In this document: one piece after another, positions 1 through 6,648 of the stretch
Layout of the letters: every line of letters starts with the position of its first letter
How positions within the stretch are numbered: the first letter of the stretch is position 1
Origin: JAJFVC01 sp039698075
GTDB taxonomy: Bacteria; Planctomycetota; Planctomycetia; Pirellulales; Thermoguttaceae
DNA: 9,536 bases
Reading direction: 5' to 3'
Assembly (NCBI GenBank): GCA_039698075.1
Contig: JBDKTJ010000116.1
Coordinates: forward strand, 1-9,536
Made by a program: the position numbers and the translations under genes
The notes under the pieces: model-generated
The model's input: only the letters and a program-made list of their open reading frames with translations
What the model was told of the DNA's origin: nothing
Database searches by the model: none

Positions 1-141
1 GATGCCCAGGAGCAGATCGACGCCTGGCGGCACGATTACAACCACCAGCGTCCGCATCGAGCCCTAGGCGGACGGACGCCGCACGAGTTTTCGATGTTGG
101 AGGGCGGGCCTAGGCCCGCCCTCCAAAGCCCTACCGACTAA
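1..141 (+). CDS. IS3-family transposase, C-terminal end (partial)
   Basis: This is the last 46 codons of a + strand frame that enters from the left edge and stops at TAA 139-141. The visible protein contains AWRHDYNHQRPHRALGGRTP, followed by HEFS. This is the typical end of the DDE integrase core in IS3-family OrfB transposases (W..DYN..RPH.aLg..TP.eF). The catalytic D, D and E residues lie outside the window, except that the final conserved helix is present. The frame continues 13 codons past EFS through a perfect palindrome, so the final residues (GGPRPALQSPTD) may be an accidental tail rather than a conserved one. The gene converges on the leucine-rich-repeat gene that ends at 268. It is most likely an intact or partial IS whose left part lies outside the window. 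Family assignment is firm; whether the element is active cannot be judged. Confidence 0.85.
   Translation, partial: DAQEQIDAWRHDYNHQRPHRALGGRTPHEFSMLEGGPRPALQSPTD
97..126. repeat. Perfect 30-bp palindrome at the transposase 3' end
   Basis: The half-site TTGGAGGGCGGGCCT (97-111) is followed directly by its exact reverse complement (112-126), with no spacer and no mismatch. It lies inside the last codons of the transposase, just before its stop. There is no T-run after it on the + strand (AAAGCC follows), so it is not a standard intrinsic terminator. It could still form a very stable hairpin blocking read-through or protecting the mRNA 3' end, or it could be a dispersed REP-like element. The palindrome is directly seen; its role is inferred. 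Confidence 0.8.
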
Positions 142-175
142 CCTTTCACTTGGATCAAAGTTGGGGAGCACCTCA
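142..175. mobile_element. Probable right end (terminal repeat) of the IS3-family element
   Basis: Read inward from 175 on the - strand the sequence begins TGAGGTGCTCCCCAACTTTG. This has the 5'-TG...CA-3' termini and the C-rich block followed by AACTTTG-type sequence seen at ends of many IS3-family elements. It lies 34 bases beyond the transposase stop, the expected distance. The exact last base (175 or 177) is uncertain because the left end and the target duplication are not in the window. From 176 to 267 I see no further gene or clear structure. Confidence 0.5.
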
Positions 176-267
176 CAGGCTCTTACGACTCTCGTAACAC
201 ATGAACCAGTTTTTGGGTAGCAGGCCAATACCAAGAGCCATTCCGACCATGCCTTTCAACGACCTGT

Positions 268-1305
268 CTATTTTACGTTTGAGTGGTGGCGTAACTCCAT
301 TAGGTTCTGCACAGATGGTATTGTCCAGCCACTTGCTTCAATCTGGCAGTTCGGCAATACCTTGTGGAGCGTCTCGGCACCATCCTTCGTAACCCCGGTG
401 CGGCTCAGTCGAAGCATCTTGAGGTTTGTTAAGCCTTTGAGGCGATCAAGGCCAACATCCGTAATCCGAGTACCGGCCAGATTTAATAAGTCGAGTTGTG
501 TTAACCCTTTGATGTGTTCCAGCCCGGCGTCCGTGATTTGGGTTTGTCCGAGATCGAGAAATTTCAGTTTGGTCAGTCTCTCCAGGTATTTCGACCCAGC
601 GTCAGATACCCTGGTTCCCCCCAGATCAAGACGTTGTAGCTTTGTCAGGCTAGCCAGACATTCCATTCCGGCGTCAGATATTTTGGTTCCGCTCAGATCA
701 AGGCGTCGAAGCTTCACCAAGCCCGCAATGTGCCTCATACCCACGTCAGTCACCCGAGTGGCCCCCAGGTTGAGTTCTTCAAGGTCGCTGAGTTTTTCGA
801 GATATTGTAGCCCAGCATCGTCTACTTGAGTGAGTCCTAGGTCAAGCAACCGAAGGTGGGTCAGTCCCGCAACGTATCTCATCCCTTTGCCGGTAATCAA
901 CGGGCTTTTGTCCAAGACCAACTCCTGAAGTTGTGGGAACGCCTTGAGATATTTCATCCCGGCATCGGTTATGTCGTTGTCGCTAAGGCCGAAAACTCGG
1001 AGGCCGGTCCATTTCGTGAGATGTTCAAGCGTCCGATCTGTAACCCCGGCCGTGACAAACATCACTTCTTCGACGTCTGTCAACCGACTGAAAAGTTCCA
1101 GTTCCGCATCGGTTATCGGAGCGCCCACTTGGCTTACACCAACGAAGCGTTTGCCGGCCTTCTCCTCGACTCCGCATAATCCGCCGAACTTTTCGATTTT
1201 CGCAAACACCTTGGCCTCCTGAGCAGTAGGTTCTACTGCGGAGCCTACTGCTGCAGTCAGAAGAAATATGCCCAGGGCTTGTATCATGACAACAGTGCCT
1301 TTCAT
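268..1305 (-). CDS. Secreted leucine-rich-repeat protein, copy 1 (345 aa)
   Basis: Exported repeat protein of unknown function, probably a protein-protein interaction scaffold. Residues 1-23 form a signal peptide (MKGT, hydrophobic core to about 20, then GSA before VEP). Residues 24-75 are a conserved lead-in containing GVEEKAGKRF. From about 76 there is one degenerate repeat, then nine repeats of about 24 residues (101-318) with consensus L..LdL..T.itDaGl..l..L, ending in LPNCQI (317-322), the usual end of such planctomycete proteins. A further 23 residues (323-345) have no counterpart in the neighbouring paralogue and result from an 8-base indel that shifts the frame. The ATG at 1305 matches the paralogue's start. 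Upstream is TAGGGACAT, a weaker ribosome site than the GGAGGGACAT of copy 2. It lies 64 bases downstream of copy 2 on the same strand, so the two are probably co-transcribed. No enzyme domain is visible. Confidence 0.85.
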   Translation of the reverse strand: MKGTVVMIQALGIFLLTAAVGSAVEPTAQEAKVFAKIEKFGGLCGVEEKAGKRFVGVSQVGAPITDAELELFSRLTDVEEVMFVTAGVTDRTLEHLTKWTGLRVFGLSDNDITDAGMKYLKAFPQLQELVLDKSPLITGKGMRYVAGLTHLRLLDLGLTQVDDAGLQYLEKLSDLEELNLGATRVTDVGMRHIAGLVKLRRLDLSGTKISDAGMECLASLTKLQRLDLGGTRVSDAGSKYLERLTKLKFLDLGQTQITDAGLEHIKGLTQLDLLNLAGTRITDVGLDRLKGLTNLKMLRLSRTGVTKDGAETLHKVLPNCQIEASGWTIPSVQNLMELRHHSNVK

Positions 1306-1369
1306 ATGTCCCTATATCGACTGTGACTACGGCTGGAGGCTGGGCCAGCCATTCGGGGTAAACCGTATG

Positions 1370-2290
1370 TCATCGCACCACTTGCTTCTGATAGTCGATC
1401 TGACAATTTGGCAACGCCTTCTTCAGTCGCTCCACGCCGTCTTTCGTAACCTTCGTACGGAGCAGACCTAGAGATTGCAGGTTGCGTAAGCCTGTTAGTC
1501 GCTGAAGGCCAGCGTCCGTAACCCGAGTACCATGTAAATCCAATATTCTGAGTTGTGTCAACCCTCGAACGTGTTCCAGCCCAGCATCCGTGATATTAGT
1601 ATCCACAAGATCGAGAATTTCGAGGTTGATTAGCTTTTCTAGGTATTTCAGCCCGGCGTCGGATATCTTAGGCCCGCTAACATCTAGGCGTTGTAATTTT
1701 ACCAAGCCGGCAAGATGCTTCATACCAGCATCAGTCACCTGTGTCCCCGTTAGGTCGAGTTCTTGAAGGTCGCTTAGTCTTTCAACATATTGTAGCCCAG
1801 AATCATCCGCCCGCGTACTCTGAAGGTTAAGCTCGCGGAGATGCTTTAGTCCTTCAAGGTACTTCATTCCTTTGCCGGTAATTAGCGGGTTCTGCTCCAA
1901 CCACAACACCTGAAGTCGAGGAAACGCCGTAAGGTGCTTTATTCCGGCATCGGTTATGTCGTTGTTTCCAAGGGCGAGAACCCGGAGACCGGTCCATTTG
2001 GGGAGATGTTCGAGCGTCTGATCTTTCACCCCGGCCGTAATAAATGTCGCTTCTTCGACGTTTGTCAACTGGCTGAAAAGTTTCAGTTCCGCATCGGTTA
2101 TCGGAGCGTCCACTTGGATTACGCCAATGAATCGCTTGCCGGCCTTCTCCTCGACTCCGCATGATCCGCCGAGCTTTTTGATGTCCGCAAACACCTTGGC
2201 CTGCTGCGCAGTAGGTTCTACTGCGGAGCCTACCGCCGCAGCCAGAAGAAATATGCCCAGGGCTTGTATCATGGTCACACTGCTTTTCAT
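1370..2290 (-). CDS. Secreted leucine-rich-repeat protein, copy 2 (306 aa)
   Basis: Paralogue of the gene at 268-1305, very similar along its length. The chosen start is the ATG at 2290 (MKSSVTMIQ), which aligns with the other copy and follows GGAGG with a 5-base spacer. An in-frame ATG at 2302 overlaps that ribosome site and is probably not used. Residues 1-23 are a signal peptide (AAAVGSA then VEP). Residues 24-75 share the GVEEKAGKRF lead-in. There is then a degenerate repeat followed by eight 24-residue leucine-rich repeats ending LPNCQI, and a short tail DYQKQVVR. It has one repeat fewer than copy 1: its KLQRLDVSGPKISDAG unit stands opposite two units in copy 1. No catalytic motif is seen. 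It is the first gene of the pair, 153 bases beyond the gyrB stop. Exported by family analogy; function unknown. Confidence 0.87.
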   Translation of the reverse strand: MKSSVTMIQALGIFLLAAAVGSAVEPTAQQAKVFADIKKLGGSCGVEEKAGKRFIGVIQVDAPITDAELKLFSQLTNVEEATFITAGVKDQTLEHLPKWTGLRVLALGNNDITDAGIKHLTAFPRLQVLWLEQNPLITGKGMKYLEGLKHLRELNLQSTRADDSGLQYVERLSDLQELDLTGTQVTDAGMKHLAGLVKLQRLDVSGPKISDAGLKYLEKLINLEILDLVDTNITDAGLEHVRGLTQLRILDLHGTRVTDAGLQRLTGLRNLQSLGLLRTKVTKDGVERLKKALPNCQIDYQKQVVR

Positions 2291-2412
2291 ATGTCCCTCC
2301 AATAGGATGGGTCTGAAAAGTGGACATTACTGATTACTGGCTGTTCGCGGACGGTCGGAACCGCGAAAGGTAAACTCAAGGTCCAAACGCTTTGCGGTCC
2401 GTTGGGAAATAA

Positions 2413-2434
2413 AGGGAACATTCCGCTTTTCCCT
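2413..2434 (-). terminator. Possible weak terminator after gyrB
   Basis: On the - strand, 9 bases past the gyrB stop, AGGGAA and TTCCCT form a 6-bp stem with a 10-base loop, followed by TTATTT. The stem is short and AT-rich, so this is only a candidate. The rest of 2291-2443 holds the ribosome site of the leucine-rich-repeat gene and a 7-bp hairpin (TTCGCGG 2344-2350 with CCGCGAA 2361-2367) that lacks a T-run. No convincing promoter was found there. Confidence 0.3.
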
Positions 2435-2443
2435 CTCTTTGCT

Positions 2444-4939
2444 CTAAACGTCGAGGTTTCTCGCTTCGAGCGAGTGCTTTTCGATGTATTCGCGGCGCGG
2501 CTCGACTTTGTCGCCCATCAGGATGCGGAATAGATCGTCCGCGGCGCTGGCGTCTTCCATCCGCACACGCACCAGCGTGCGGTTGGCCGGGTCGAGCGTC
2601 GTTTGGCGAAGCTCGTCCGCATTCATTTCGCCCAAGCCCTTGAATCGGGTCACTTGCAGGCCCTTTTCGCCGGCCGATCGAACGGCCGCCAATAAACCGC
2701 GCAGGTCCTCGAGGCCGGTCGCAATCTCGCCGCGGCGGAACCGGTAGCGCGGCTCCTCAACGCCCGTCCGCTCTTGCGGGATCAGGCTTTCAATTTCAAA
2801 ACCCATGCCGCGCAACACGGCCAGTTGATTGTTGATCGAACGGACTTCGTGCAGTTCGACGATGTGCAGCCGGATGCGCGGTTCGGCCGCCTCGCCGTTT
2901 TCTCCGTTCAATTCGTCGGCCAGATCCAGCTCCGAGCCGACCTCCTGTTCTTGGGCGGCGACAAACTCGTCGAGCTTGTCGCGGGTGGTGAACCATTGCT
3001 CTTGCTGGCCGAGAAAAACGTGGAAGATCGGCAGCCGGCCGGTCACCGGATCGCGGCGCAGGGCGTGCGACCGGAGACTGATGCCGCGCCGCTCGAGGGC
3101 CAACAGCGATTCCTCCAGCAAGGCCAGCGTTCGACAAAGCTGCTCCATTTCCTTGCCCTGGATGACGCGTCCGTCGCCCGGCTCGAACATCGCGCCCGTC
3201 AAACCGGCGTCGAGCAGTTGCGCCTTCATTTCTTCTTCGGTCTGCACGTAATAGACTTCTTTCTTATGCCGGACGCGGAACAACGGCGGCTGGGCCGCGT
3301 AGACGTAGCCGCCTTTGATCAACGCATACATCTGGCGGTAGAAGAACGTCAGCAACAGCGTGCGGATGTGCGAGCCGTCGACGTCGGCATCGGTCATGAT
3401 GACGATTTTGCTGTAGCGGCGTTTGGTCATGTCCATTTCGTCGCCGATGCCCGCCCCGATGGCGGAAATCATGCTGCGGACCTCTTCGTTGGCGAGCACT
3501 TTATCGTCGCGCGCCTTGTAGGCGTTGATGATTTTTCCGCGCAGCGGCAGGATGGCTTGATATTCGCGGATGCGTCCGCCCTCGGCGCTGCCGCCGGCTG
3601 AATTGCCTTCGACCAGATACAGTTCGCAGCGTTCCACGTCGCGGCTGGTGCAGTCGCGCAGTTTGCCGGGCAGTCCGCCGCCGCTTAAGGCGCCTTTGCG
3701 TTCGCGGACCAACTGGCGGGCTTTGCGGGCGCTTTCGCGGGCCTCGGCGGCCAACATGCCTTTTTGGATGATGATCTTGGCCGTTTTAGGATTCTCTTCG
3801 AGATACTTGGCTAAGTAATCGCCGACGGCGGAATTGACGATGCCCTCGACCTCGCCGTTGCCGAGCTTCGTTTTCGTTTGGCCCTCGAATTGCGGCTCGG
3901 GCACGCGCAGCGAGAGGACGGCCGTCAGTCCTTCGCGGCAGTCGTCGCCGCTCGGCGCGATGTCTTTGTAGAGTCCTTCTTTCTTGCCGTAGGCATTTAA
4001 GCTGCGCGTGATCGCCGCGCGGAAACCGGAGACGTGGGTGCCGCCTTCGGTCGTGCAGATGTTGTTGACGTACGAGTGGACGTTCTCGGTGAACTCGCCG
4101 GAATATTGCATGGCGATTTCCAGGCCGATGCCGTCATAGTCGCCGCTGATGTAGATGATGTCCTCGTGCGCCGGCTCGCTGGCCCGGTTCAAATAGTCGA
4201 CGAACTCCAAAATTCCCCGTTCGTAATGGAAAGTTTCGCCCTCGCCGGTGCGATGATCGCTGAAGATGATTTTGACGCCGCGATTCAGGAAGGCCAACTC
4301 CTGAAGCCGGCGATAGAGGATATTGTATTGAAAGTTCGTGTTGGGGAAGATTTCGGAGTCGGGCTTGAACGTGGTTTTGGTGCCCGTCTTGTCGGATCGT
4401 CCGATGCGTCGCACGTCGGCGATCGGCACGCCGCGTTCGTATTCCTGTTGATAGACGTGTCCTTCGCGGCGCACCTCCACTTCACACCATTCGGACAGGA
4501 AGTTCACCACCGTGACGCCGACGCCGTGCAATCCGCCGGACGTCTGATACGCGCCTTTTTGAAACTTGCCGCCGAACTTCAACACGGTCATCACGCCCTG
4601 GAGCGTCGAGAAACCGAGATCGGGATGCACCTCGACGGGGATGCCGCGGCCGTTGTCCTCGACGGTGACCGAGCCGTCGTTGTTGATCGTGACCGAAATT
4701 TCGCTGGCGTAACCGGCCATCGTCTCGTCGATCGAATTGTCGACGACTTCATAGACCAAATGATGCAGCCCACGAGCCGTCGTGTCGGCGATGTACATGC
4801 TCGGCCGTTCGCGGACGTGCTCCAGGTCGGTGAGGTGTTTGAGATCTTCGGCGTTGTAGTCGGCGTCGCCCTTGGTTTGTTCGAGACGATACGTGTTCAG
4901 ATCGGGCGAGGAGTCTGGCTCTTGCGATGGATTCGACAT
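2444..4939 (-). CDS. gyrB: DNA gyrase subunit B (831 aa)
   Basis: ATPase subunit of the cytoplasmic type II topoisomerase that introduces negative supercoils together with GyrA. The GHKL ATPase domain (about 31-240) has RERPSMYI, E64 and N68 in YEVVDNSIDE, DNGRGIP (95-101) and the ATP lid GGLHGVGVTVVN (135-146). The transducer domain follows, with the QTKTKLG lysine loop (354-360). The TOPRIM domain has E444 in LVEGNSAGGSA and D517/D519 in MTDADVDGSH. The C-terminal block TRFKGLGEMN (764-773) to LMGDKVEPRREYIE (807-820) is complete. A segment of about 165 residues between TOPRIM and the tail (about 560-740) gives it the long form, like the 804-residue E. coli enzyme. Position 446 is Asn where most gyrases have Asp (EGDSAGG). 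The start at 4939 has AGGG nearby and lies 15 bases after the dciA stop, suggesting one operon. gyrA does not follow; leucine-rich-repeat genes do. Confidence 0.98.
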   Translation of the reverse strand: MSNPSQEPDSSPDLNTYRLEQTKGDADYNAEDLKHLTDLEHVRERPSMYIADTTARGLHHLVYEVVDNSIDETMAGYASEISVTINNDGSVTVEDNGRGIPVEVHPDLGFSTLQGVMTVLKFGGKFQKGAYQTSGGLHGVGVTVVNFLSEWCEVEVRREGHVYQQEYERGVPIADVRRIGRSDKTGTKTTFKPDSEIFPNTNFQYNILYRRLQELAFLNRGVKIIFSDHRTGEGETFHYERGILEFVDYLNRASEPAHEDIIYISGDYDGIGLEIAMQYSGEFTENVHSYVNNICTTEGGTHVSGFRAAITRSLNAYGKKEGLYKDIAPSGDDCREGLTAVLSLRVPEPQFEGQTKTKLGNGEVEGIVNSAVGDYLAKYLEENPKTAKIIIQKGMLAAEARESARKARQLVRERKGALSGGGLPGKLRDCTSRDVERCELYLVEGNSAGGSAEGGRIREYQAILPLRGKIINAYKARDDKVLANEEVRSMISAIGAGIGDEMDMTKRRYSKIVIMTDADVDGSHIRTLLLTFFYRQMYALIKGGYVYAAQPPLFRVRHKKEVYYVQTEEEMKAQLLDAGLTGAMFEPGDGRVIQGKEMEQLCRTLALLEESLLALERRGISLRSHALRRDPVTGRLPIFHVFLGQQEQWFTTRDKLDEFVAAQEQEVGSELDLADELNGENGEAAEPRIRLHIVELHEVRSINNQLAVLRGMGFEIESLIPQERTGVEEPRYRFRRGEIATGLEDLRGLLAAVRSAGEKGLQVTRFKGLGEMNADELRQTTLDPANRTLVRVRMEDASAADDLFRILMGDKVEPRREYIEKHSLEARNLDV

Positions 4940-4954
4940 GAATAACCCTGGCTT

Positions 4955-5260
4955 TTACTGGATGTTCCCCACGCGAAACCGCAGCTCTTCGATGCCTTCG
5001 TCGGGCAACTGCTCCGCGAGATTTTTCAATAATTGGCTCTTTTGAAATCCCAACTCTTGCACTAACGTCGAGTTGGCCACGATAATCTCCAACGTTCCGC
5101 GGCGCAACGGTCCGACGCGCGTATATCGGGCGATCATCAGCCCGGCCGCCTCGCGCCACGCCGCTTCGTACGCGCCGGCGCTTTGCACCCGTGCAAAACC
5201 GCGTCGAGCCATCAACTCGGACAGCACGTTGCCGATCGCCTGCGGACCGCGGCGTTTCAT
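4955..5260 (-). CDS. dciA: DciA-like DUF721 protein, predicted replicative helicase operator (101 aa)
   Basis: Small DUF721 protein. In the family, DciA binds the replicative helicase DnaB and helps place it on DNA in bacteria lacking the DnaC or DnaI loaders. The visible core is AWREAAGLMIARYTRV (34-49), then GTLEIIVANSTLVQEL (55-70), then a helix GFQKSQLLKNLAEQLPDEGI and a final strand EELRFRVG. This matches the compact KH-like fold with the W..aaG..ia..t and L.v.v.s....qEL signature. An ATG 63 bases further upstream (5323) would overlap dnaN by 58 bases. I prefer the ATG at 5260, five bases after the dnaN stop, with GGGAG 11 bases ahead. Gene order dnaN-dciA-gyrB resembles the actinobacterial dnaN-recF-DUF721-gyrB arrangement but without recF. 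The role in helicase loading is inferred from the family. Confidence 0.85.
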   Translation of the reverse strand: MKRRGPQAIGNVLSELMARRGFARVQSAGAYEAAWREAAGLMIARYTRVGPLRRGTLEIIVANSTLVQELGFQKSQLLKNLAEQLPDEGIEELRFRVGNIQ

Positions 5261-5265
5261 CAAGT

Positions 5266-6381
5266 TTACTGCTCCCTGGCCAACGGCATCACCACGTAGG
5301 CGTAGCCATCGTCCGTGCTGCACACCGCCGCGCTTTCGGCGTCGCGCAGTTCGATTGAAAATGTTTGTTCAGGCCCGAGCACTTTCAAAAAGTCGCTCAA
5401 AAATCGAGGGTCGAGCGCGATGCCGACTTCAGGGCCGTCGTAGGCGATCGGCATCTCGACGTGCGACTCGCCCAACTCGGCTCCGTGGCCGGCCAGGACG
5501 ATCTTACCGCCGCCGAACGTGAAATCGACCCCGCGGCGATCCTCGCTCGTGACGATGGCCGCCTGACGAACCGCAGCGTAGAACGGTCCGACGCAAAGCT
5601 CGATCCGGTGAACGTCGTCGCGGCGCGGAAAGACGTCTCGCCACTTTGGATATCGGCCCTCGACCAGCCGGGTGTAAATCGTCGCCAGGCCGCTGCGGAC
5701 CAGCACGTCGTTGCTTCGGGCGGCGACCTGCACATTTTCTTCGGTGTCGCCGAGCGCTCGTTCGATCAACTGCATTGCGCGGGTTGGGATAATTGTCATG
5801 TTGTCGCCGGAGACATGCCCACCGACCGACTGCGCCGGCCCTTCCTGACGAGCCAAACGCCGGCCATCGGTGGCCACGGCCGTCAGACCCTTGTCGGAAA
5901 ACTCGATCAAGACGCCGCCCAACGCGTAACGGCTGCTCTCGTTGTCCGTGGCGAAAACCGTCCGGCGAATCACTTCGCGAAGGAAGCGGGCTGGCATTTC
6001 ATGGTATTTTTGCTCCTCGAACGCCAACACGCTCGGAAACTCGTCTGGATTTTCCGAGGGCAGTTGGAATTCGCTCCGCTGGCCTCGCACGAAAACCTTG
6101 CGGCCGTCGCTTTCCAGGCTCAACTGCTCGTCGGAGCTTTCGGTCAAGATTTTTCCGAACCGGTCGCGCGGCAAAACCACGTTGCCGGGCGCCTCGGTCG
6201 CAAACCCCTCGACCGACACGCGAATGCCGATCTCCAAATCGGTTCCCATCAGGATCGCGCCGTCGGGCGTCACTTCCAACTTCACGTTTTGCAGGATCGG
6301 TTTCGGGCTTCGTGAAGGAGCCACGCTGGCGGCCATCTGAAAAGCGTGGAGCAGTTTGTCGCGCTGGCAAGTCGCTTTCAT
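5266..6381 (-). CDS. dnaN: DNA polymerase III beta sliding clamp (371 aa)
   Basis: Processivity clamp that encircles DNA and tethers polymerase III and other partners in the cytoplasm. The length fits the family (about 366-380). Three clamp domains are present at roughly 1-120, 125-250 and 255-371. Recognisable blocks are LQNVKLEV..DG..L.GTDLEIGI (30-53), RYALGGVLIE (151-160), GLTAVATDGRRLA (165-177), the loop RLVEGRYPKWRDVFP (238-252) and the C-terminal YVVMPLAREQ, which carries the hydrophobic end that helps form the partner-binding cleft (E. coli ends YVVMPMRL). The ATG at 6381 is the first in frame; only AAAGG about 13 bases upstream resembles a ribosome site. A candidate promoter lies at 6422-6449. 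The dciA gene follows after 5 bases and gyrB after that, so these three are probably one transcript. No odd residues were noticed. Confidence 0.97.
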   Translation of the reverse strand: MKATCQRDKLLHAFQMAASVAPSRSPKPILQNVKLEVTPDGAILMGTDLEIGIRVSVEGFATEAPGNVVLPRDRFGKILTESSDEQLSLESDGRKVFVRGQRSEFQLPSENPDEFPSVLAFEEQKYHEMPARFLREVIRRTVFATDNESSRYALGGVLIEFSDKGLTAVATDGRRLARQEGPAQSVGGHVSGDNMTIIPTRAMQLIERALGDTEENVQVAARSNDVLVRSGLATIYTRLVEGRYPKWRDVFPRRDDVHRIELCVGPFYAAVRQAAIVTSEDRRGVDFTFGGGKIVLAGHGAELGESHVEMPIAYDGPEVGIALDPRFLSDFLKVLGPEQTFSIELRDAESAAVCSTDDGYAYVVMPLAREQ

Positions 6382-6648
6382 GGATCAGCACTACCTTTCT
6401 TTAGTTTTTTTACCGACAGTAATATTAGTAAGTCGGCTCGAAATGTCGATCGTTTTGCGGCGGTTGTTTTAAGTTCAATCTTAACCAGGAGTTGTCGCAA
6501 GGAGTGGATGGTTTTTTGTAGTGGAAAAACTGTTGGATGGCTGTCGATGAATGGTCGGCGATCTGTCGGCAACTTGCGGTTGTTTTCACGCTCAATTTTT
6601 CGCTGTCGGCAACTCGACCGTTGGAACGGACCGATCGACATCGCATCG
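6382..6648. other. dnaA-dnaN intergenic region, candidate oriC
   Basis: This 267-bp gap between dnaA and dnaN is the classical position of a bacterial origin. A T/A-rich stretch (about 6394-6431, including TTTAGTTTTTTT and AATATTAG) could be an unwinding element. The best DnaA-box-like site is TTTTCCACA at 6654-6662, one mismatch from TTATCCACA and overlapping the dnaA stop. AGTGGAAAA (6520-6528) is two mismatches from a box in reverse orientation. Exact 12-base copies of CTGTCGGCAACT occur at 6563 and 6603, and CTGTCGG again in reverse orientation at 6412-6418. No cluster of perfect DnaA boxes is present, so origin function is only a candidate. Confidence 0.35.
6422..6449 (-). promoter_or_regulatory. 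Candidate promoter for dnaN-dciA-gyrB
   Basis: On the - strand, TCGACA (6449-6444, 5 of 6 to TTGACA), a 16-base spacer and TAATAT (6427-6422, 4 of 6 to TATAAT) lie about 40 bases before the dnaN start. It also sits in the AT-rich part of the candidate origin. Motif match only. Confidence 0.35.

Noticed and set aside
201..392. Small + strand frame between the IS end and the leucine-rich-repeat gene
   Set aside because: Mostly antisense to the C-terminus of the leucine-rich-repeat gene, no ribosome site and no recognisable protein.
268..2290. Regular repeats resembling a CRISPR-like or satellite array
   Set aside because: The roughly 72-base periodicity is explained by 24-residue leucine-rich repeats in an open reading frame; repeats are diverged and there are no spacers.
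2774..3601. 275-residue + strand frame opposite gyrB
   Set aside because: Also antisense to well-conserved gyrase and TOPRIM sequence; composition is typical of a shadow frame.
4034..4945. 303-residue + strand frame opposite gyrB
   Set aside because: Shadow of a GC-rich gene: the opposite strand has complete gyrase motifs and normal length, and this frame shows no recognisable domain.
4955..5323. Longer DciA form starting at 5323
   Set aside because: The extra 21 residues overlap dnaN and do not look like the family; the ATG at 5260, five bases after the dnaN stop, fits better.
5365..6315. 316-residue + strand frame opposite dnaN
   Set aside because: Covered by the clear beta-clamp gene on the other strand; no motif of its own.
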